Shown in pieces: positions 9,347-21,347 of a DNA stretch of 64,000 nt. Positions within the stretch are counted from its first letter, which is position 1. The number at the start of each line of letters is the position of its first letter. The DNA is from Gimesia fumaroli (lineage in GTDB: Bacteria > Planctomycetota > Planctomycetia > Planctomycetales > Planctomycetaceae). The DNA lies in contig NZ_CP037452.1 of NCBI RefSeq assembly GCF_007754425.1, positions 3,323,164-3,387,163 on the forward strand, in the 5' to 3' direction. The notes below the pieces were generated by a model, which saw only the letters and a program-made list of their open reading frames with translations, did not search any database and was not told the DNA's origin. Position numbers and translations under genes: made by a program.

Positions 9347-11215
9347 ATGGCTTATTTTAAAACATTTGGTCAGTTTCTCACATCATTCGATCTAAAAACG
9401 AATGGTAAATGGTTCGTACTGTCCCTGTTGATAGGCGTCGTCGCTGGCTTAGGCGCTATTGTATTTGATGTGTTAACACAAGTGGTTCAGCACAATACGC
9501 TGGTTTCAATAGCTGGTTTTGATCACCCGCAAACCGTAGGTGAGCATTCCATCTATGAAGACTCAACCAAGGTGACCAGCTTTTCCCCGTGGGTGATGTT
9601 GGTGGTGATTACTGCCGGGGGGCTGGCTTCAGGGCTGATTGTCTATAACTTCGCACCTGAAGCCGAAGGTCATGGGACCGATGCGGCCATTGACGCATTT
9701 CATAATAAGCGTGGGATCATTCAGCCGCGCGTTCCCCTTATTAAAACCATTGCCTCTGCTCTGACTTTAGGGACAGGAGGTTCCGGTGGTCGTGAAGGTC
9801 CGATTGCGCAGATTGGTGCCGGATTTGGTTCCTGGGTAGCGAGTACGTTAAAACTTTCGGCCCGGGATCGAAGAATCATGCTTGCTGCCGGTGTGGGAGC
9901 TGGAATTGGGGGGATCTTTCGTGCCCCGCTGGCAGGTGCCTTATTCGCAGCGGAGATTCTCTACAGCAATGCTGACTTTGAATCGGATGTGATTGTACCG
10001 GCGGCGATGTCTTCGATTATCGCTTATTCCGTTTATTGTCTTTCACTGCCTCAGCACCTGCGATTTATGCCTTTGTTTGGAGATAGCCTGCATCATACGG
10101 TCGATTCGCATGGAGAATTGATTCCTTACACGATTTTGTCAATCGTGCTCAGTCTGGCTGCCATCTTTTATGTGAAGACATTTTATGGTACCAACCGCGT
10201 GTTTAAGTCATTGCCGGTCAAGCCGATGTTCAGGCCAGCCATTGGTGCTTTTCTGACGGGACTGGTTGGTATCGGCATGTATTATTATTTTGAACAAGAT
10301 GTGCGTGCATTATCAGTCCTGTCAACCGGTTATGGAGTTCTGCAGGAAGCGTTGACTTCGGCGGCTGGTCTCAGTATTCCTCTACTGCTCACAATCGCTT
10401 TTGTCAAAGTCTTTACGACTTCATTTACAATTGGCTCTGGTGGTTCTGGTGGGGTCTTTGGACCGTCAATGGTGATAGGAGGCTGTGTAGGTACCGCGAC
10501 TGGTCGCTTATTACAGCAGCTTTGGCCTGACCTGGTGACACAACCGGAGGCATTTGGATTGGTGGGCATGGCTGGTTTTTTTGCCGGAGCCGCCCACGCG
10601 CCGATTTCGACGATTATTATGGTTTCTGAAATTACGGGAAATTATTCATTGCTGCTGCCGACGATGTTGGCCTCAACTCTCTGCTTTGTACTGTGTCAGA
10701 GAGTGCACTTATATCAGAAACAATATCCCAGTCGTCTGGAATCACCCGCGCATCGTGGGGACTTTCTGGTGGATGTCCTTGAAGGCAGTCGGGTTTCTGA
10801 TGTCTTTGATCCGGAACGAAAAATTCAACTGATCCATGAATCGAAATCATTGGATGAAATTGTGCATTCGCTGGCGGGAACTCAGCAGCACTATTTTCCC
10901 GTTGTTGATGACAATGAAAGAATTGTCGGTATTTTTTCAGAAGATGACGTGCGGGCATATCTGTATGATGAGACCATCTGGAAGCTGGCTGTGGCACGCG
11001 ATATTATGCGTTCTGATTTCGTCAAAGTGAGTCCGGATGACGATTTGAATACGGTGATGCAACGTTTTACTTCGATCAATGTTGAGGTCTTACCAGTGGT
11101 TGATGAGCATGATTCCGGGATTCTGCTGGGCATGCTGAACCGCAAGGAAACCATTGGGTACTATAATCAGCAGTTAATGAAGTGTAAGCGTGCTGGTGAG
11201 GAGAATGACGAATAG
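9347..11215 (+). CDS. CLC-type chloride channel/antiporter with C-terminal CBS pair
   Basis: Membrane protein that moves chloride (and possibly other anions, with or without proton exchange). The 622-residue chain has about ten membrane helices. The three CLC selectivity motifs are visible: GTGGSGGREGP near residue 145 with the gating Glu in GREGP, GSGGSGGVFGPS near 365, and a GIGGIFRAPLAGALFA stretch between them. After residue 450 come two CBS domains, with FPVVDDNERIVGIFS and LPVVDEHDSGILLGM, which in related proteins bind adenine nucleotides. I chose ATG 9347; a TTG at 9332 in frame would add five residues, and neither has a clear ribosome site. It is a single-gene unit, facing the convergent helicase gene. 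Confidence 0.93.
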   Translation: MAYFKTFGQFLTSFDLKTNGKWFVLSLLIGVVAGLGAIVFDVLTQVVQHNTLVSIAGFDHPQTVGEHSIYEDSTKVTSFSPWVMLVVITAGGLASGLIVYNFAPEAEGHGTDAAIDAFHNKRGIIQPRVPLIKTIASALTLGTGGSGGREGPIAQIGAGFGSWVASTLKLSARDRRIMLAAGVGAGIGGIFRAPLAGALFAAEILYSNADFESDVIVPAAMSSIIAYSVYCLSLPQHLRFMPLFGDSLHHTVDSHGELIPYTILSIVLSLAAIFYVKTFYGTNRVFKSLPVKPMFRPAIGAFLTGLVGIGMYYYFEQDVRALSVLSTGYGVLQEALTSAAGLSIPLLLTIAFVKVFTTSFTIGSGGSGGVFGPSMVIGGCVGTATGRLLQQLWPDLVTQPEAFGLVGMAGFFAGAAHAPISTIIMVSEITGNYSLLLPTMLASTLCFVLCQRVHLYQKQYPSRLESPAHRGDFLVDVLEGSRVSDVFDPERKIQLIHESKSLDEIVHSLAGTQQHYFPVVDDNERIVGIFSEDDVRAYLYDETIWKLAVARDIMRSDFVKVSPDDDLNTVMQRFTSINVEVLPVVDEHDSGILLGMLNRKETIGYYNQQLMKCKRAGEENDE

Positions 11216-11231
11216 CAGACGCGGAGAAAGT

Positions 11232-13202
11232 TTACTCTTCGTCGGTGTTTCGCATTTCAAACAGGAAACGAGATGGGAGTGTGGGCTGTTTCTTTCCCCA
11301 TTTTGTGCGTGTGGCTGCACGGCTTAATGTCAGGTAATCCTGTGCTCTGGTAATACCGACATAGGCAATTCGTCGTTCTTCCGCAATTTCTGAGTCCGTG
11401 CCCTCTACCGAACGTTTATGCGGTAACAGGCCTTCCTCCATGCCGACTAAATAGACTCGTGCGAATTCCAGTCCTTTGGCGCTGTGCAACGTCATTAGCT
11501 TGACGGCGTCTTGTGCCAGTTGATCTTCTTTTTCGTTTAAGTCATCCCGATCTCCGAGCGCGGTTTCTTCCAGAAAACCGATGGGGGTGGGATTGTTGGA
11601 GCGTTTACAGTATTCATTAATGGATTCAATGAATTGCTCAAGGACCACGATACGGGACTGTTGTTGTTCTGACGTTTTATATTGTTTTTTGATTTCTGCT
11701 TCGTAGTCGATCTCTTTGATCAGGTCATGCATGATCCGAGCGAGATCATGAGGAGACTGTTCGAGCCGCGTGCGATAGCGTTTGACTAAATCGTGAAACG
11801 AGTTGAGAGCCGTACTGGCGCGAGCGCTCAATTCGTTTGTGTTTTGTGCCGAAGATACCGTTTCCCAGAAGCGGTCCCCTGCTTTGACTGACTGATTCAC
11901 CAGCTTTTCGATGGTGCTATTTCCAATTCCCCGAGTCGGAGTATTGATAATTCGCAGCATGGACAGCTCATCGTGAGGAAATGCCAGCGTTTTAAGATAG
12001 GCCAGCAAATCACGGATTTCACGGCGATCAAAAAATGACTGACTGCCGATGAGTTGGTAGCGTACATTCGTGCGACGTAATTCCGTTTCAAAGACGCGCG
12101 GTTGTTCATTGGTCCGGAACAGAATCGCAAAATCTCGCAAGGGAATCTCTTGTGCTTCGTGAAGGTATCTGATTTCACCGATGATTTTTTCTGCTTCGGT
12201 TAATTCATCTTCCAGTTCCAGGAATCGAACAGGGGACCCCATTTTCTTATGGGCGATCAATTTTTTTTTGTGTCGATCGCGATTGTGAGCCACGAGGCGG
12301 TTAGCCAGGTCAATAATTTTATCTGTGCAACGGTAGTTACTTTCAAGCCGAACGACTTTGGCGCCAGGGAATTGTTGTTGAAACCCGAGGATATGCTTTA
12401 CTTCAGCGCCGCGCCAACCATAAATGGATTGATCGTCATCACCTACCACACAAAGGTTCTGGTGTGGTTTCACCAGTGCGCGAATCAGGTTGAACTGCGA
12501 GAGGTTTGTGTCTTGATATTCGTCAATCTGGATATAGTCGAATTTGCTTTGGGTACGTTCCAGTGCCTCGGGGGAAAGAGAAAACAGCTCGTTGGTCAGC
12601 ATTAACAGGTCATCGAAATCGACCGCGCCGCTGGAGCGTAACTTAGTCTGGTATTTTCGATACGCCATTGCAGCAAGGAAGTCAAAATCGTTTTCCGTAT
12701 GATTGGTCGCCTGTTCCGGAGTCACATTAGCCATTTTCCAGTTACTGATCCGATTTAATAGATCGCCGGGCCTCAGGCTTTTGTCGTTCACTCGTATGTC
12801 GCGGAGTGCAGAGCGCGCTGCCGATTCCTGGTCGCCTCGGTCATAAATGACAAATTTCTCGGGATATCCCAGCGCTGAGATCTCTTCCCGCAGGACTCGT
12901 ACGCAGAGGGAGTGAAAGGTTGAGATAAACGGCTTTGCAGGCAACCGTTTTCCCAGTAATTGATTCATTCGCGCCTGCATCTCCTTGGCTGCTTTGTTCG
13001 TGAATGTCACAGACAGGATTTTATTTGGGGGGACACCTTGTCGAATGAGTTCGACCATGCGATAGGTAATCACTCTTGTTTTGCCTGTACCAGCACCTGC
13101 TAAGACCAGAAGCGGGCCTTTGAGAGTCGTGGCTGCTTCACGCTGAGCAGGGTTGAGTGAAGACAGGTGGCTCGACTGATTCGGACTAGTAGAAAGGGAC
13201 AT
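11232..13202 (-). CDS. pcrA: UvrD/Rep/PcrA superfamily 1 DNA helicase
   Basis: ATP-dependent 3'-5' DNA helicase of repair and replication restart. The 656-residue protein shows the ordered SF1A motifs. These are the Q motif LNPAQREAA, Walker A AGAGTGKT, TFTNKAAKEM (Ia), IDEYQDTN (Walker B), VGDDDQSIYGWRGA (III), LESNYR (IV), LMTLHSAKGLEF (V) and ERRIAYVGITRAQ (VI). It ends soon after the last helicase motif, so it lacks the longer C-terminal tail of many UvrD/PcrA proteins. PcrA, UvrD and Rep cannot be separated from sequence alone, hence moderate confidence in the symbol. Its start lies 81 bases after the kinase gene on the same strand, and the two could share a transcript. Confidence 0.92.
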   Translation of the reverse strand: MSLSTSPNQSSHLSSLNPAQREAATTLKGPLLVLAGAGTGKTRVITYRMVELIRQGVPPNKILSVTFTNKAAKEMQARMNQLLGKRLPAKPFISTFHSLCVRVLREEISALGYPEKFVIYDRGDQESAARSALRDIRVNDKSLRPGDLLNRISNWKMANVTPEQATNHTENDFDFLAAMAYRKYQTKLRSSGAVDFDDLLMLTNELFSLSPEALERTQSKFDYIQIDEYQDTNLSQFNLIRALVKPHQNLCVVGDDDQSIYGWRGAEVKHILGFQQQFPGAKVVRLESNYRCTDKIIDLANRLVAHNRDRHKKKLIAHKKMGSPVRFLELEDELTEAEKIIGEIRYLHEAQEIPLRDFAILFRTNEQPRVFETELRRTNVRYQLIGSQSFFDRREIRDLLAYLKTLAFPHDELSMLRIINTPTRGIGNSTIEKLVNQSVKAGDRFWETVSSAQNTNELSARASTALNSFHDLVKRYRTRLEQSPHDLARIMHDLIKEIDYEAEIKKQYKTSEQQQSRIVVLEQFIESINEYCKRSNNPTPIGFLEETALGDRDDLNEKEDQLAQDAVKLMTLHSAKGLEFARVYLVGMEEGLLPHKRSVEGTDSEIAEERRIAYVGITRAQDYLTLSRAATRTKWGKKQPTLPSRFLFEMRNTDEE

Positions 13203-13283
13203 GAAACCTGGTCATTTGTCGAAAGATGAAACGAAGACGAAATCTATATCATCGAAAGATGAATCATTTTAGATGAGTTGAAT

Positions 13284-14408
13284 TCAGGAATTCTCATCTG
13301 GTTTCTTGCGTTTTGGTTTTGGTTTTTTCGGTGAAGGACGATCGTTTTTTAGGGGAGCGTCTTGAGCATCGTTTTTTTTAATTCGTTTTTCCGCATGCGG
13401 GGAACGTTTTGTCTGAGAAGTGGTCTGGTCGCCAGCCTTTTTTTTTCTGGGAGGCGAAGTGGTTGATTTTGATGTCGCTGTCTGCGGTTTTGCCGACGGT
13501 GTCGCACTGGGTTTTGCTTTTGATTCTTTTAGATGCTCGTGGCTCGACTGATAGGCCTGCTTGAGAGGCTCGAGCATTGCTTTCATGGTCTGCCAGCGAT
13601 CCTGGGGGTAAAGCTCCAGACCTTTCATGATTGCTTCAGCTACCTGGGGATTCAGATCAGGGAGCAGGTTTTGAATATTTTCAGGTGGCGTATTAATGTG
13701 TTGCAGGACAGCATCAAGAGTTTCGGCTGCTTCCCATGGTAATCGTTTACTGAGCATTTCGTAGCAGGTCACAGAAAAAGAGAAGATGTCGATCTTCTGG
13801 CTGGTTTTCTGGCGTTTGATCAGTTCCGGGGCCATGTACGCGGCTGTACCCGTTCGGTTGCCCGGTTGCAGAAAGGCAGCTGTATTCGGGACCACCAGAC
13901 CGAAGTCGATCAGCTTCAATTGGTGCGCATTATCGACCATAATATTGCGCGGGCAGATATCACGATGAATCCAGTTTTCCTGATGGAAATAGTTGATTGC
14001 CTCTCCCAGTTGGATCATGTACTTAAGGCAATTCGTCCGCATGTCCTCATTTTGCGCTTCGACCAGATAGCTGAGGCTGTAGCCTTCAATGAATTCCATC
14101 ACGAGAAACTGTTCATTGTCAGTTGTGATGCCATGCTCAAAGGTTTTGACAATATGTGGATGGTGAAACTGAACTGCAATTTCGCCTTCTTTGGGCTTGT
14201 TGAGTCCAACAAAACGTGCTTCCAGTTCCTCTGTTTTTTCTTTGTGGAGCACTTTGAGGGCCACAATTTTGCCGGTATTGTAGTCGCGGGCGCGCCAGAC
14301 CTTGGACATGCTTCCCTGGCCAACGCGTCCGATCAGCTCAAAACGTTGTTTGATATTCACGCGAGGAATGCGGGACTGTTTTGAAAAGAGACGCTTTAGA
14401 AAGTTCAT
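13284..14408 (-). CDS. Serine/threonine protein kinase with Lys/Pro-rich tail
   Basis: Hanks-type kinase, cytoplasmic (no membrane span seen). The product is 374 aa from ATG 14408, chosen because GGTGA lies upstream; an in-frame TTG at 14426 is an alternative. The kinase domain spans about residues 20-290: GRVGQGSMSKVW (glycine loop), VALKVL with Lys52, HRD at 148-150, LIDFG at 167-170, and TAAYMAPEL. In the catalytic loop the usual HRDxKPxN is HRDICPRN, so the loop Lys is a Cys, a change worth noting although the Asp and Asn are kept. The last 80 residues are low-complexity, rich in Lys, Pro and Ser, and likely disordered. No substrate is evident from neighbours. Confidence 0.92.
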   Translation of the reverse strand: MNFLKRLFSKQSRIPRVNIKQRFELIGRVGQGSMSKVWRARDYNTGKIVALKVLHKEKTEELEARFVGLNKPKEGEIAVQFHHPHIVKTFEHGITTDNEQFLVMEFIEGYSLSYLVEAQNEDMRTNCLKYMIQLGEAINYFHQENWIHRDICPRNIMVDNAHQLKLIDFGLVVPNTAAFLQPGNRTGTAAYMAPELIKRQKTSQKIDIFSFSVTCYEMLSKRLPWEAAETLDAVLQHINTPPENIQNLLPDLNPQVAEAIMKGLELYPQDRWQTMKAMLEPLKQAYQSSHEHLKESKAKPSATPSAKPQTATSKSTTSPPRKKKAGDQTTSQTKRSPHAEKRIKKNDAQDAPLKNDRPSPKKPKPKRKKPDENS

Positions 14409-14619
14409 GCATTCACCAGAAAGCAAAGGGCGAATTCAGAGCAAATCCGAATTCTCCGCTTAGTAGAAAAGTAACCAGCCCACTCTCGATAGTATAATTG
14501 TCTTAACGGAGATACGCAAAGCGTTACTACCCAAAGCTTTTGATTCTGCAGGCGAAACTTCACCGGGATGGATGAGCAGTGAAACCATCTATTGTCAAAT
14601 CAATAAACTCTCGGGGAGG

Positions 14620-15474
14620 TCACACGCAGTAGTCAATCAGGCGTGCTAATTCTGATCGCAATTTGGGCCTGGGAATAATTCGATCGACAAACCCATGTTC
14701 CAGCAGGAATTCGCTGGTTTGGAACCCATCAGGGAGAGTCATTTTGACAGTTGCCTGCACGACGCGTGGTCCCGCGAAGCCGACGAGTGCCTTGGGCTCA
14801 GCGACGACAATATCCCCTAGAGAAGCGAAACTGGCAGCCACCCCCCCCATAGTGGGGTTGGTTAGTACTGAGATAAACAGGCCTCCTTTTTCATGGTAGC
14901 GTCCCAGTGCAGCCGAGACTTTTCCCATTTGCATCAGGGAGAAAATGCCTTCATGCATCCGGGCACCTCCTCCAGAGCCGCTGATGATAATCAACGGGAG
15001 TTTTAATTCGGTGGCCTGCTCAATAGCGCGTGTCAGTTTTTCGCCGACAACAGAGCCCATGCTACCCATGATGAATGAAGAATCAGTGATCCCAACTACC
15101 AGAGGGCGACCTCGCATATATCCCCGGCCGACCACACAGGCGTCTTTCATGCCTGTTTTCTTCTGTTCAATAATAAGGCGATCTTTATAGGTTTTGTTTT
15201 TGTCTGCAAATTCCAGGGGATCTCCCGCTGTTAAGTCGGGAAACCATTCCTCAAAACTATCCGGGTCCAACAACTGTTGAATCCGGGTTTGGGCAGAAAT
15301 ATAAAAATGGTGATCACATTCAGGGCAGAGTCCCAGTCCCTGCTCGACCTGTTTCCGGAAAACTGTTGCATTGCACTCGACGCAACGTAGCCACAGCCCT
15401 TCCGGCACGCCACGTTTGGGGCGGGAAGAATGGCTTAACCATGAATCAACATTAGACTTGGGAGCAGAACTCAT
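14620..15474 (-). CDS. accD: Acetyl-CoA carboxylase carboxyltransferase subunit beta
   Basis: Forms with AccA the carboxyltransferase that makes malonyl-CoA for fatty acid synthesis. The 284-residue protein has an N-terminal zinc ribbon (CVEC and CPEC pairs near residues 30-55). The crotonase-fold carboxyltransferase domain follows, with [40 protein letters not shown] and [10 protein letters not shown]. Start ATG 15474 is supported by GGAGG eight bases upstream, which itself lies in the last codons of the preceding gene. The stop of that gene and this ATG are one base apart, so translation is probably coupled. It ends an rpe - phosphatase-like - accD operon. accA is not in the window. Confidence 0.96.
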   Translation of the reverse strand: MSSAPKSNVDSWLSHSSRPKRGVPEGLWLRCVECNATVFRKQVEQGLGLCPECDHHFYISAQTRIQQLLDPDSFEEWFPDLTAGDPLEFADKNKTYKDRLIIEQKKTGMKDACVVGRGYMRGRPLVVGITDSSFIMGSMGSVVGEKLTRAIEQATELKLPLIIISGSGGGARMHEGIFSLMQMGKVSAALGRYHEKGGLFISVLTNPTMGGVAASFASLGDIVVAEPKALVGFAGPRVVQATVKMTLPDGFQTSEFLLEHGFVDRIIPRPKLRSELARLIDYCV

Positions 15475-15475
15475 T

Positions 15476-16150
15476 TCACTTAGCCTCCTCGAATCGCCAT
15501 TTTTCGTCATGGCTTCCCTGATCTTGTTGCGAATCCTTCTTTTCAGATTGATCGTCAGAACTTACCTGTTTTGAATCACTTTTTTTCGGAGGTGACTCAA
15601 GAATTTCAAACATTTCATTCTGACAAAAGCGACCGCTGTGCTCAAACGAAATTTTTTCTTTTTGCTCATTTCGCAGTAGGCAGGAAATGATAGTGGCCAG
15701 TGGCTCGGAGGCAACGATTGCAAAGTTTTGTTTCTTCTTCAAATACTTCTGAAGTGTTTTTTCAACACGTTTTACCGCTTCTGAAGCGAGTTCCCCTTCC
15801 GGAGGGCAGACCGTTTCAGGGGATTCAGACCACTGCTTGAGTAGTTTGGGGTATTTACGTCGGACTTCTTCATATTCCAGCCCCTGCCAAAGCCCCTGGT
15901 TGAGATTCTTGAGCCCCTCTTTTTCTTTGACTGGTACGCCGAGGGTTTCGCCGAGTTGTTCGGCTGTGGAGCGTGCGGGTTCTGAAGAGGAAGTGATAAT
16001 TGTTTCAATACCGGAATTCTCGATCTTGGGCAGCAGATCTTTGACCTGGGATTCCCCTTCTTCGTTCAAGGGAAGGTCCAGGGTTCCCTGAATTCGTTCA
16101 TCTTTATCAAAGTCTGTGCAACCAGGACGGATAAGTACCACAATGGGCAT
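15476..16150 (-). CDS. Histidine-phosphatase-fold protein lacking the catalytic histidines
   Basis: A 224-residue protein with the phosphoglycerate mutase-like fold. The N terminus aligns with the family as [20 protein letters not shown] where active enzymes read LVRHGET...RIQG. The catalytic His is therefore replaced (RHG to RPG). The second conserved His (VSHG) is replaced by ASEP in [11 protein letters not shown], and the WEG acidic position is Gln ([10 protein letters not shown]). All three changes point to a non-enzymatic or altered role. The last 50 residues are charged, low-complexity and likely disordered. It is coupled one base before accD and 15 bases after rpe. A link to carbon or lipid metabolism is suggested by position only. 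Confidence 0.85.
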   Translation of the reverse strand: MPIVVLIRPGCTDFDKDERIQGTLDLPLNEEGESQVKDLLPKIENSGIETIITSSSEPARSTAEQLGETLGVPVKEKEGLKNLNQGLWQGLEYEEVRRKYPKLLKQWSESPETVCPPEGELASEAVKRVEKTLQKYLKKKQNFAIVASEPLATIISCLLRNEQKEKISFEHSGRFCQNEMFEILESPPKKSDSKQVSSDDQSEKKDSQQDQGSHDEKWRFEEAK

Positions 16151-16165
16151 TGTTTCAAATCTCTT

Positions 16166-16870
16166 TTATGTTAAGGAAGCTGTCTGGCTTCTGGCCTTTT
16201 CAACCAGCTCGTTTACAGCAATCGAATAATCTGCTTGACTGAACAGAGCACTGCCGACAACAAAATAGTTTGCACCAGCAGCGGCTGCTTCAGCGATTGT
16301 TTCCATGCCAATTCCACCATCAACAGAAAGGATGGTGGAATTGGCAATCATGGTCTTCAGCTGTTTGATTTTGGGTAAGCTTGATTCCATAAATGACTGG
16401 CCGCCAAATCCTGGTTCGACACTCATCACCAGAATCAGGCCACAGGATTCAAGGTAAGGTTCAATCATCTCGACGGGAGTTTTGGGGCTGATCGCTAATC
16501 CTGGCACGACTCCCGATTTATTCATGTGATCCAGGATGTCTTGAGGATCAGGTACGGCTTCGATATGGACGGTGATTGAATCGCAGCCTGCTTTGATATA
16601 CTCATCGATATACTCTTCCGGATTGCTGACCATTAAATGGGCGTCGAAGAACATTTTCGTTAGAGGTCTGACTCGTTCGATCAGCAGTGCCCCATAGGAG
16701 AGATTGGGGACGAAGTGCCCGTCCATCACGTCCCAATGAAGGACCGAGGCTTCAGCCGCCTCCAATAATTCAACTTCCCGATGAAGATTACCGAAGTCGC
16801 ACTTCAGCATCGACGGGGCAATGACTGGAAAAGGGGTATTCAATTTACTCTGAAGTTTTTGGTTTATCAT
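16166..16870 (-). CDS. rpe: Ribulose-phosphate 3-epimerase
   Basis: Interconverts ribulose-5-phosphate and xylulose-5-phosphate in the pentose phosphate pathway. The protein (234 aa from ATG 16870) is a TIM barrel with all family motifs: PSMLKCDFGNL, HWDVMDGHFVPNLSYG (metal-binding His and Asp), DAHLMVSNPEEYI, MSVEPGFGGQSF, SVDGGIG and NYFVVGSALF. A TTG at 16909 would add 13 residues with no family match, so I prefer the ATG. No good Shine-Dalgarno is visible. It is the first gene of the operon with the phosphatase-like protein and accD. Confidence 0.96.
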   Translation of the reverse strand: MINQKLQSKLNTPFPVIAPSMLKCDFGNLHREVELLEAAEASVLHWDVMDGHFVPNLSYGALLIERVRPLTKMFFDAHLMVSNPEEYIDEYIKAGCDSITVHIEAVPDPQDILDHMNKSGVVPGLAISPKTPVEMIEPYLESCGLILVMSVEPGFGGQSFMESSLPKIKQLKTMIANSTILSVDGGIGMETIAEAAAAGANYFVVGSALFSQADYSIAVNELVEKARSQTASLT

Positions 16871-17062
16871 AGAATTCAGGAATAATATACAATTCAAAGC
16901 CAAAAGCAAGTTCTTTGAATCATGAGATCGAGTAGATCATTGGGTTTCAAATGTGAGAGGAGACGTCGATTTCATTATAAGCGGGCTATTTTGACGATCT
17001 TGTTGAGCAACGTCTAGTCGAAAATTAAAATGCATGTCCTAATGAATAGTGTCTGTGAGGTT

Positions 17063-17093
17063 GAAAAACAGCCGAGATGTTTCCATCTCGGCT
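17063..17093 (-). terminator. Rho-independent terminator of gap
   Basis: A perfect 10-base stem, AGCCGAGATG (17070-17079) with CATCTCGGCT (17084-17093) and a four-base loop. Read on the minus strand, GTTTTTC follows. It lies about 50 bases after the gap stop codon. Confidence 0.85.
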
Positions 17094-17145
17094 GAAGTCT
17101 CAGTTTCTAATTCAGCTTTTAGATAATTAAAAGCCCTTTTATGGA

Positions 17146-18686
<1,541 letters not shown>

Positions 18687-21347
18687 ATGGACGACATTCT
18701 GCAGGAGTTTTTGGCAGAAAGCTGGGAGAATTTAGGCCAACTTGACTCAGAAATTGTTGAGTTGGAGAAAGATCCGCAGAATGCGGAGCTCATTGCCAGT
18801 ATTTTTCGTACCATACATACCATAAAAGGGACATGTGGATTTCTCGGGCTGACGAATCTGGGAGCAGTTGCTCATTCTGCAGAAAATGTTCTGGGGAAAA
18901 TGCGCGAGGGGCTGCTGGATGTCTCCCCGGGAGCAATTTCTCTGGTTCTGGAAGCGATTGACAAGATCAAAGAGCTTTTACAAGGTCTGGAAGCGACGGG
19001 TGAAGAACCGAAGACCGATCATTCGACTTTAACGTCGATGTTGGATGACCTGGCCGAGTTTGCAACCAATGGAGGAGGAGACGCATCAGCTGGGGAATCA
19101 GCTCCTGCCGAAAATGCGACCCCGGCGGAAGCAGTTGCAGATAGCAATCCACCAACGGAAAGCAGCGAGGCTCAGGCAGAACCGGTTGCAGCCAGTCCGG
19201 AAACGACTCCTGAGGTAAAGCCGGAAGCACCAGCGGAGCCTGCGGTTCCCGCGTCGGTAGCAGAAGATCCTGCAGCGAAATCCTCCAAAGTCAGTGTGGC
19301 TGACCTGTCCATTCGTGTGAATGTGAATGTGGTTGACAGTCTGATGAATCTCGTTGGTGAGCTTGTATTAACAAGAAACCAGTTACTGCAACTTGCTCGA
19401 GGCGATGAAGAATCAAAATATGCCGCCCCAATCACTCATTTGAACCGGGTGACTACCGACCTGCAGGAAGGGGTCATGAAAACGCGCATGCAGCCAATTG
19501 GTAATGCATGGAACAAGCTGCCTCGCCTGGTTCGCGATTTATCGCAAGTCACGAATAAACATATTGAGTTGATCATGACAGGAGCAGAAACCGAGCTGGA
19601 TCGGACTGTTCTGGATGCGATCAAAGACCCTCTGACCCATATGGTCCGAAACTCTGCAGACCATGGGATCGAAACACCAGATATTCGCAAAGCGAATGGC
19701 AAGCCTGAGTCAGGAACGATTCATCTCAATGCCTACCATGAGGGGGGGCATGTTATCATTGAAATTCAGGATGACGGGGCAGGAATCAGCCGTGAACGCG
19801 TTTTGAAAAAAGCGATTGCTCAGGGCCTCATCAAAGAAGCAGATGCTGCGAACGTGGCAGACAGTCATGTGTTTTCAATGATTTTTCAAGCCGGTTTTTC
19901 AACGGCAGAACAAGTCAGTTCGATTTCCGGACGTGGCGTCGGAATGGATGTGGTTCGAACCCAGATCGAGAAAATTGGTGGTACCGTTGATCTCTCTTCC
20001 AAAATGGGAAAAGGGACAATGGTCCGAATCAAAATACCATTAACTTTGGCGATTGTCTCTGCCCTGGTACTGGAAAGCGGTGAGCAGCCGTTTGCGATAC
20101 CTCAGTTGGGTGTTGTGGAACTGGTACGGCTTTCAGCAGAAGACCGCAAGAAAATCGAAACGATTCATGATAAGAAGGTCTTCCGGTTGCGAGATCGGTT
20201 GCTACCTCTGGTTCATCTGAACGAGGTGCTGGGTCTGGAAGAGAAAGCACCGGAGGATGACGACTTGCACGATACCAACATTGTCGTCGTTCAGGTAGGT
20301 GAAGATCAGTTTGGTTTGATTGTCTCTCGTATTTTTGATACCGAAGAAATCGTGGTTAAGCCGGTCGGTCGTTTGTTGAAAAACATTGGTCTGTATCAGG
20401 GAACCACGATCCTGGGAGATGGGCGGGTTGTGATGATTCTTGATGTTGGTGGAATCTTCAATCAGTGTGGCGGTAGTTCAGCTCATTCCCAGACTGTGGC
20501 GGATGAAGCGACTTCAGGGGCAAATCGAGACACGATCAGCATGCTGTTGTTTGGTGCCGGTGAAGGTGAAACGATGGCGGTGCCATTGTCTCTGGTTGCC
20601 CGGTTGGAAGAGTTTCCCTTGGACAGTATTGAACTCAACAGTGGTCGTCAAGTGGTTCAGTATCGGGAAAATCTATTGCCCTTACTGTCAGTGGAAGGTG
20701 TGGGTTATGGTGGAGGCGAACAGATTGATCCTCAACCGGTGATCGTCTTTTCGGAAAACAATCGATCGATGGGTCTGATGGTCAATGAAATCAAAGACAT
20801 TATTGACGAACAACTTGTGATTCGCATGCAGTCAGATCGTCCAGGTGTTTTAGGAACAGCGATTATTGGCAAAAATGCCATTGATGTGATTGATACTCAG
20901 TATTATGTCACGCGTTCGACACCCAACTGGTTTGATAAAGTGGAAGATAAGAAATCCTTTCGCGTATTAGTCGTTGATGATTCCATGTTCTTCCGTCAAT
21001 TGGTGGCGACGGCCCTGGAAACAGAAGGCTTCTCTGTGGTGACCAGTGACAGCTGTGTTACTGCCGTTGAAATATTAGAGAAAGACTCTCATTTTCAGGC
21101 AGTTGTGACTGACGTTGACTTGCCGATGATGGATGGTTTTGAGTTTTGTGAATGGCTCAAAACGAATGACTCTCTGAAGGAGCTTTGTGCGATTGCTTTG
21201 ACCGCATCGAATAATTCTGCGAATCAGGCAAAGGCATCAGAAGTTGGGTTTGATCAGTTCCTGACCAAGTTCAATTCTCAGGAGCTCGTATCTTGTCTGG
21301 ATGAGTACTTTGCCAGATTGAAATTAAACGCAGGAGTGAATGCATGA
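18687..21347 (+). CDS. cheA: Chemotaxis histidine kinase CheA with C-terminal receiver domain
   Basis: Central kinase of the chemotaxis pathway. The 886-residue protein has an N-terminal HPt domain with phosphorylatable His44 ([13 protein letters not shown]). A long Ala/Pro/Glu linker (about 130-205) stands in place of a recognisable P2 domain. Next come the dimerisation helix ([16 protein letters not shown]), the HATPase domain ([30 protein letters not shown]) and a CheW-like P5 domain. A second CheW-like region (about 610-740) and a complete receiver domain ([10 protein letters not shown], phospho-Asp in [10 protein letters not shown]) close the protein. I chose ATG 18687, where the HPt fold begins; an upstream GTG at 18618 adds unrelated residues. 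The cheW start overlaps the stop. Confidence 0.95.
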   Translation: MDDILQEFLAESWENLGQLDSEIVELEKDPQNAELIASIFRTIHTIKGTCGFLGLTNLGAVAHSAENVLGKMREGLLDVSPGAISLVLEAIDKIKELLQGLEATGEEPKTDHSTLTSMLDDLAEFATNGGGDASAGESAPAENATPAEAVADSNPPTESSEAQAEPVAASPETTPEVKPEAPAEPAVPASVAEDPAAKSSKVSVADLSIRVNVNVVDSLMNLVGELVLTRNQLLQLARGDEESKYAAPITHLNRVTTDLQEGVMKTRMQPIGNAWNKLPRLVRDLSQVTNKHIELIMTGAETELDRTVLDAIKDPLTHMVRNSADHGIETPDIRKANGKPESGTIHLNAYHEGGHVIIEIQDDGAGISRERVLKKAIAQGLIKEADAANVADSHVFSMIFQAGFSTAEQVSSISGRGVGMDVVRTQIEKIGGTVDLSSKMGKGTMVRIKIPLTLAIVSALVLESGEQPFAIPQLGVVELVRLSAEDRKKIETIHDKKVFRLRDRLLPLVHLNEVLGLEEKAPEDDDLHDTNIVVVQVGEDQFGLIVSRIFDTEEIVVKPVGRLLKNIGLYQGTTILGDGRVVMILDVGGIFNQCGGSSAHSQTVADEATSGANRDTISMLLFGAGEGETMAVPLSLVARLEEFPLDSIELNSGRQVVQYRENLLPLLSVEGVGYGGGEQIDPQPVIVFSENNRSMGLMVNEIKDIIDEQLVIRMQSDRPGVLGTAIIGKNAIDVIDTQYYVTRSTPNWFDKVEDKKSFRVLVVDDSMFFRQLVATALETEGFSVVTSDSCVTAVEILEKDSHFQAVVTDVDLPMMDGFEFCEWLKTNDSLKELCAIALTASNNSANQAKASEVGFDQFLTKFNSQELVSCLDEYFARLKLNAGVNA

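Noticed and set aside
15476-16150. Calling this a phosphoglycerate mutase (gpm)
   Set aside because: Both catalytic histidines and the key acidic residue are replaced, so enzyme activity is not supported.
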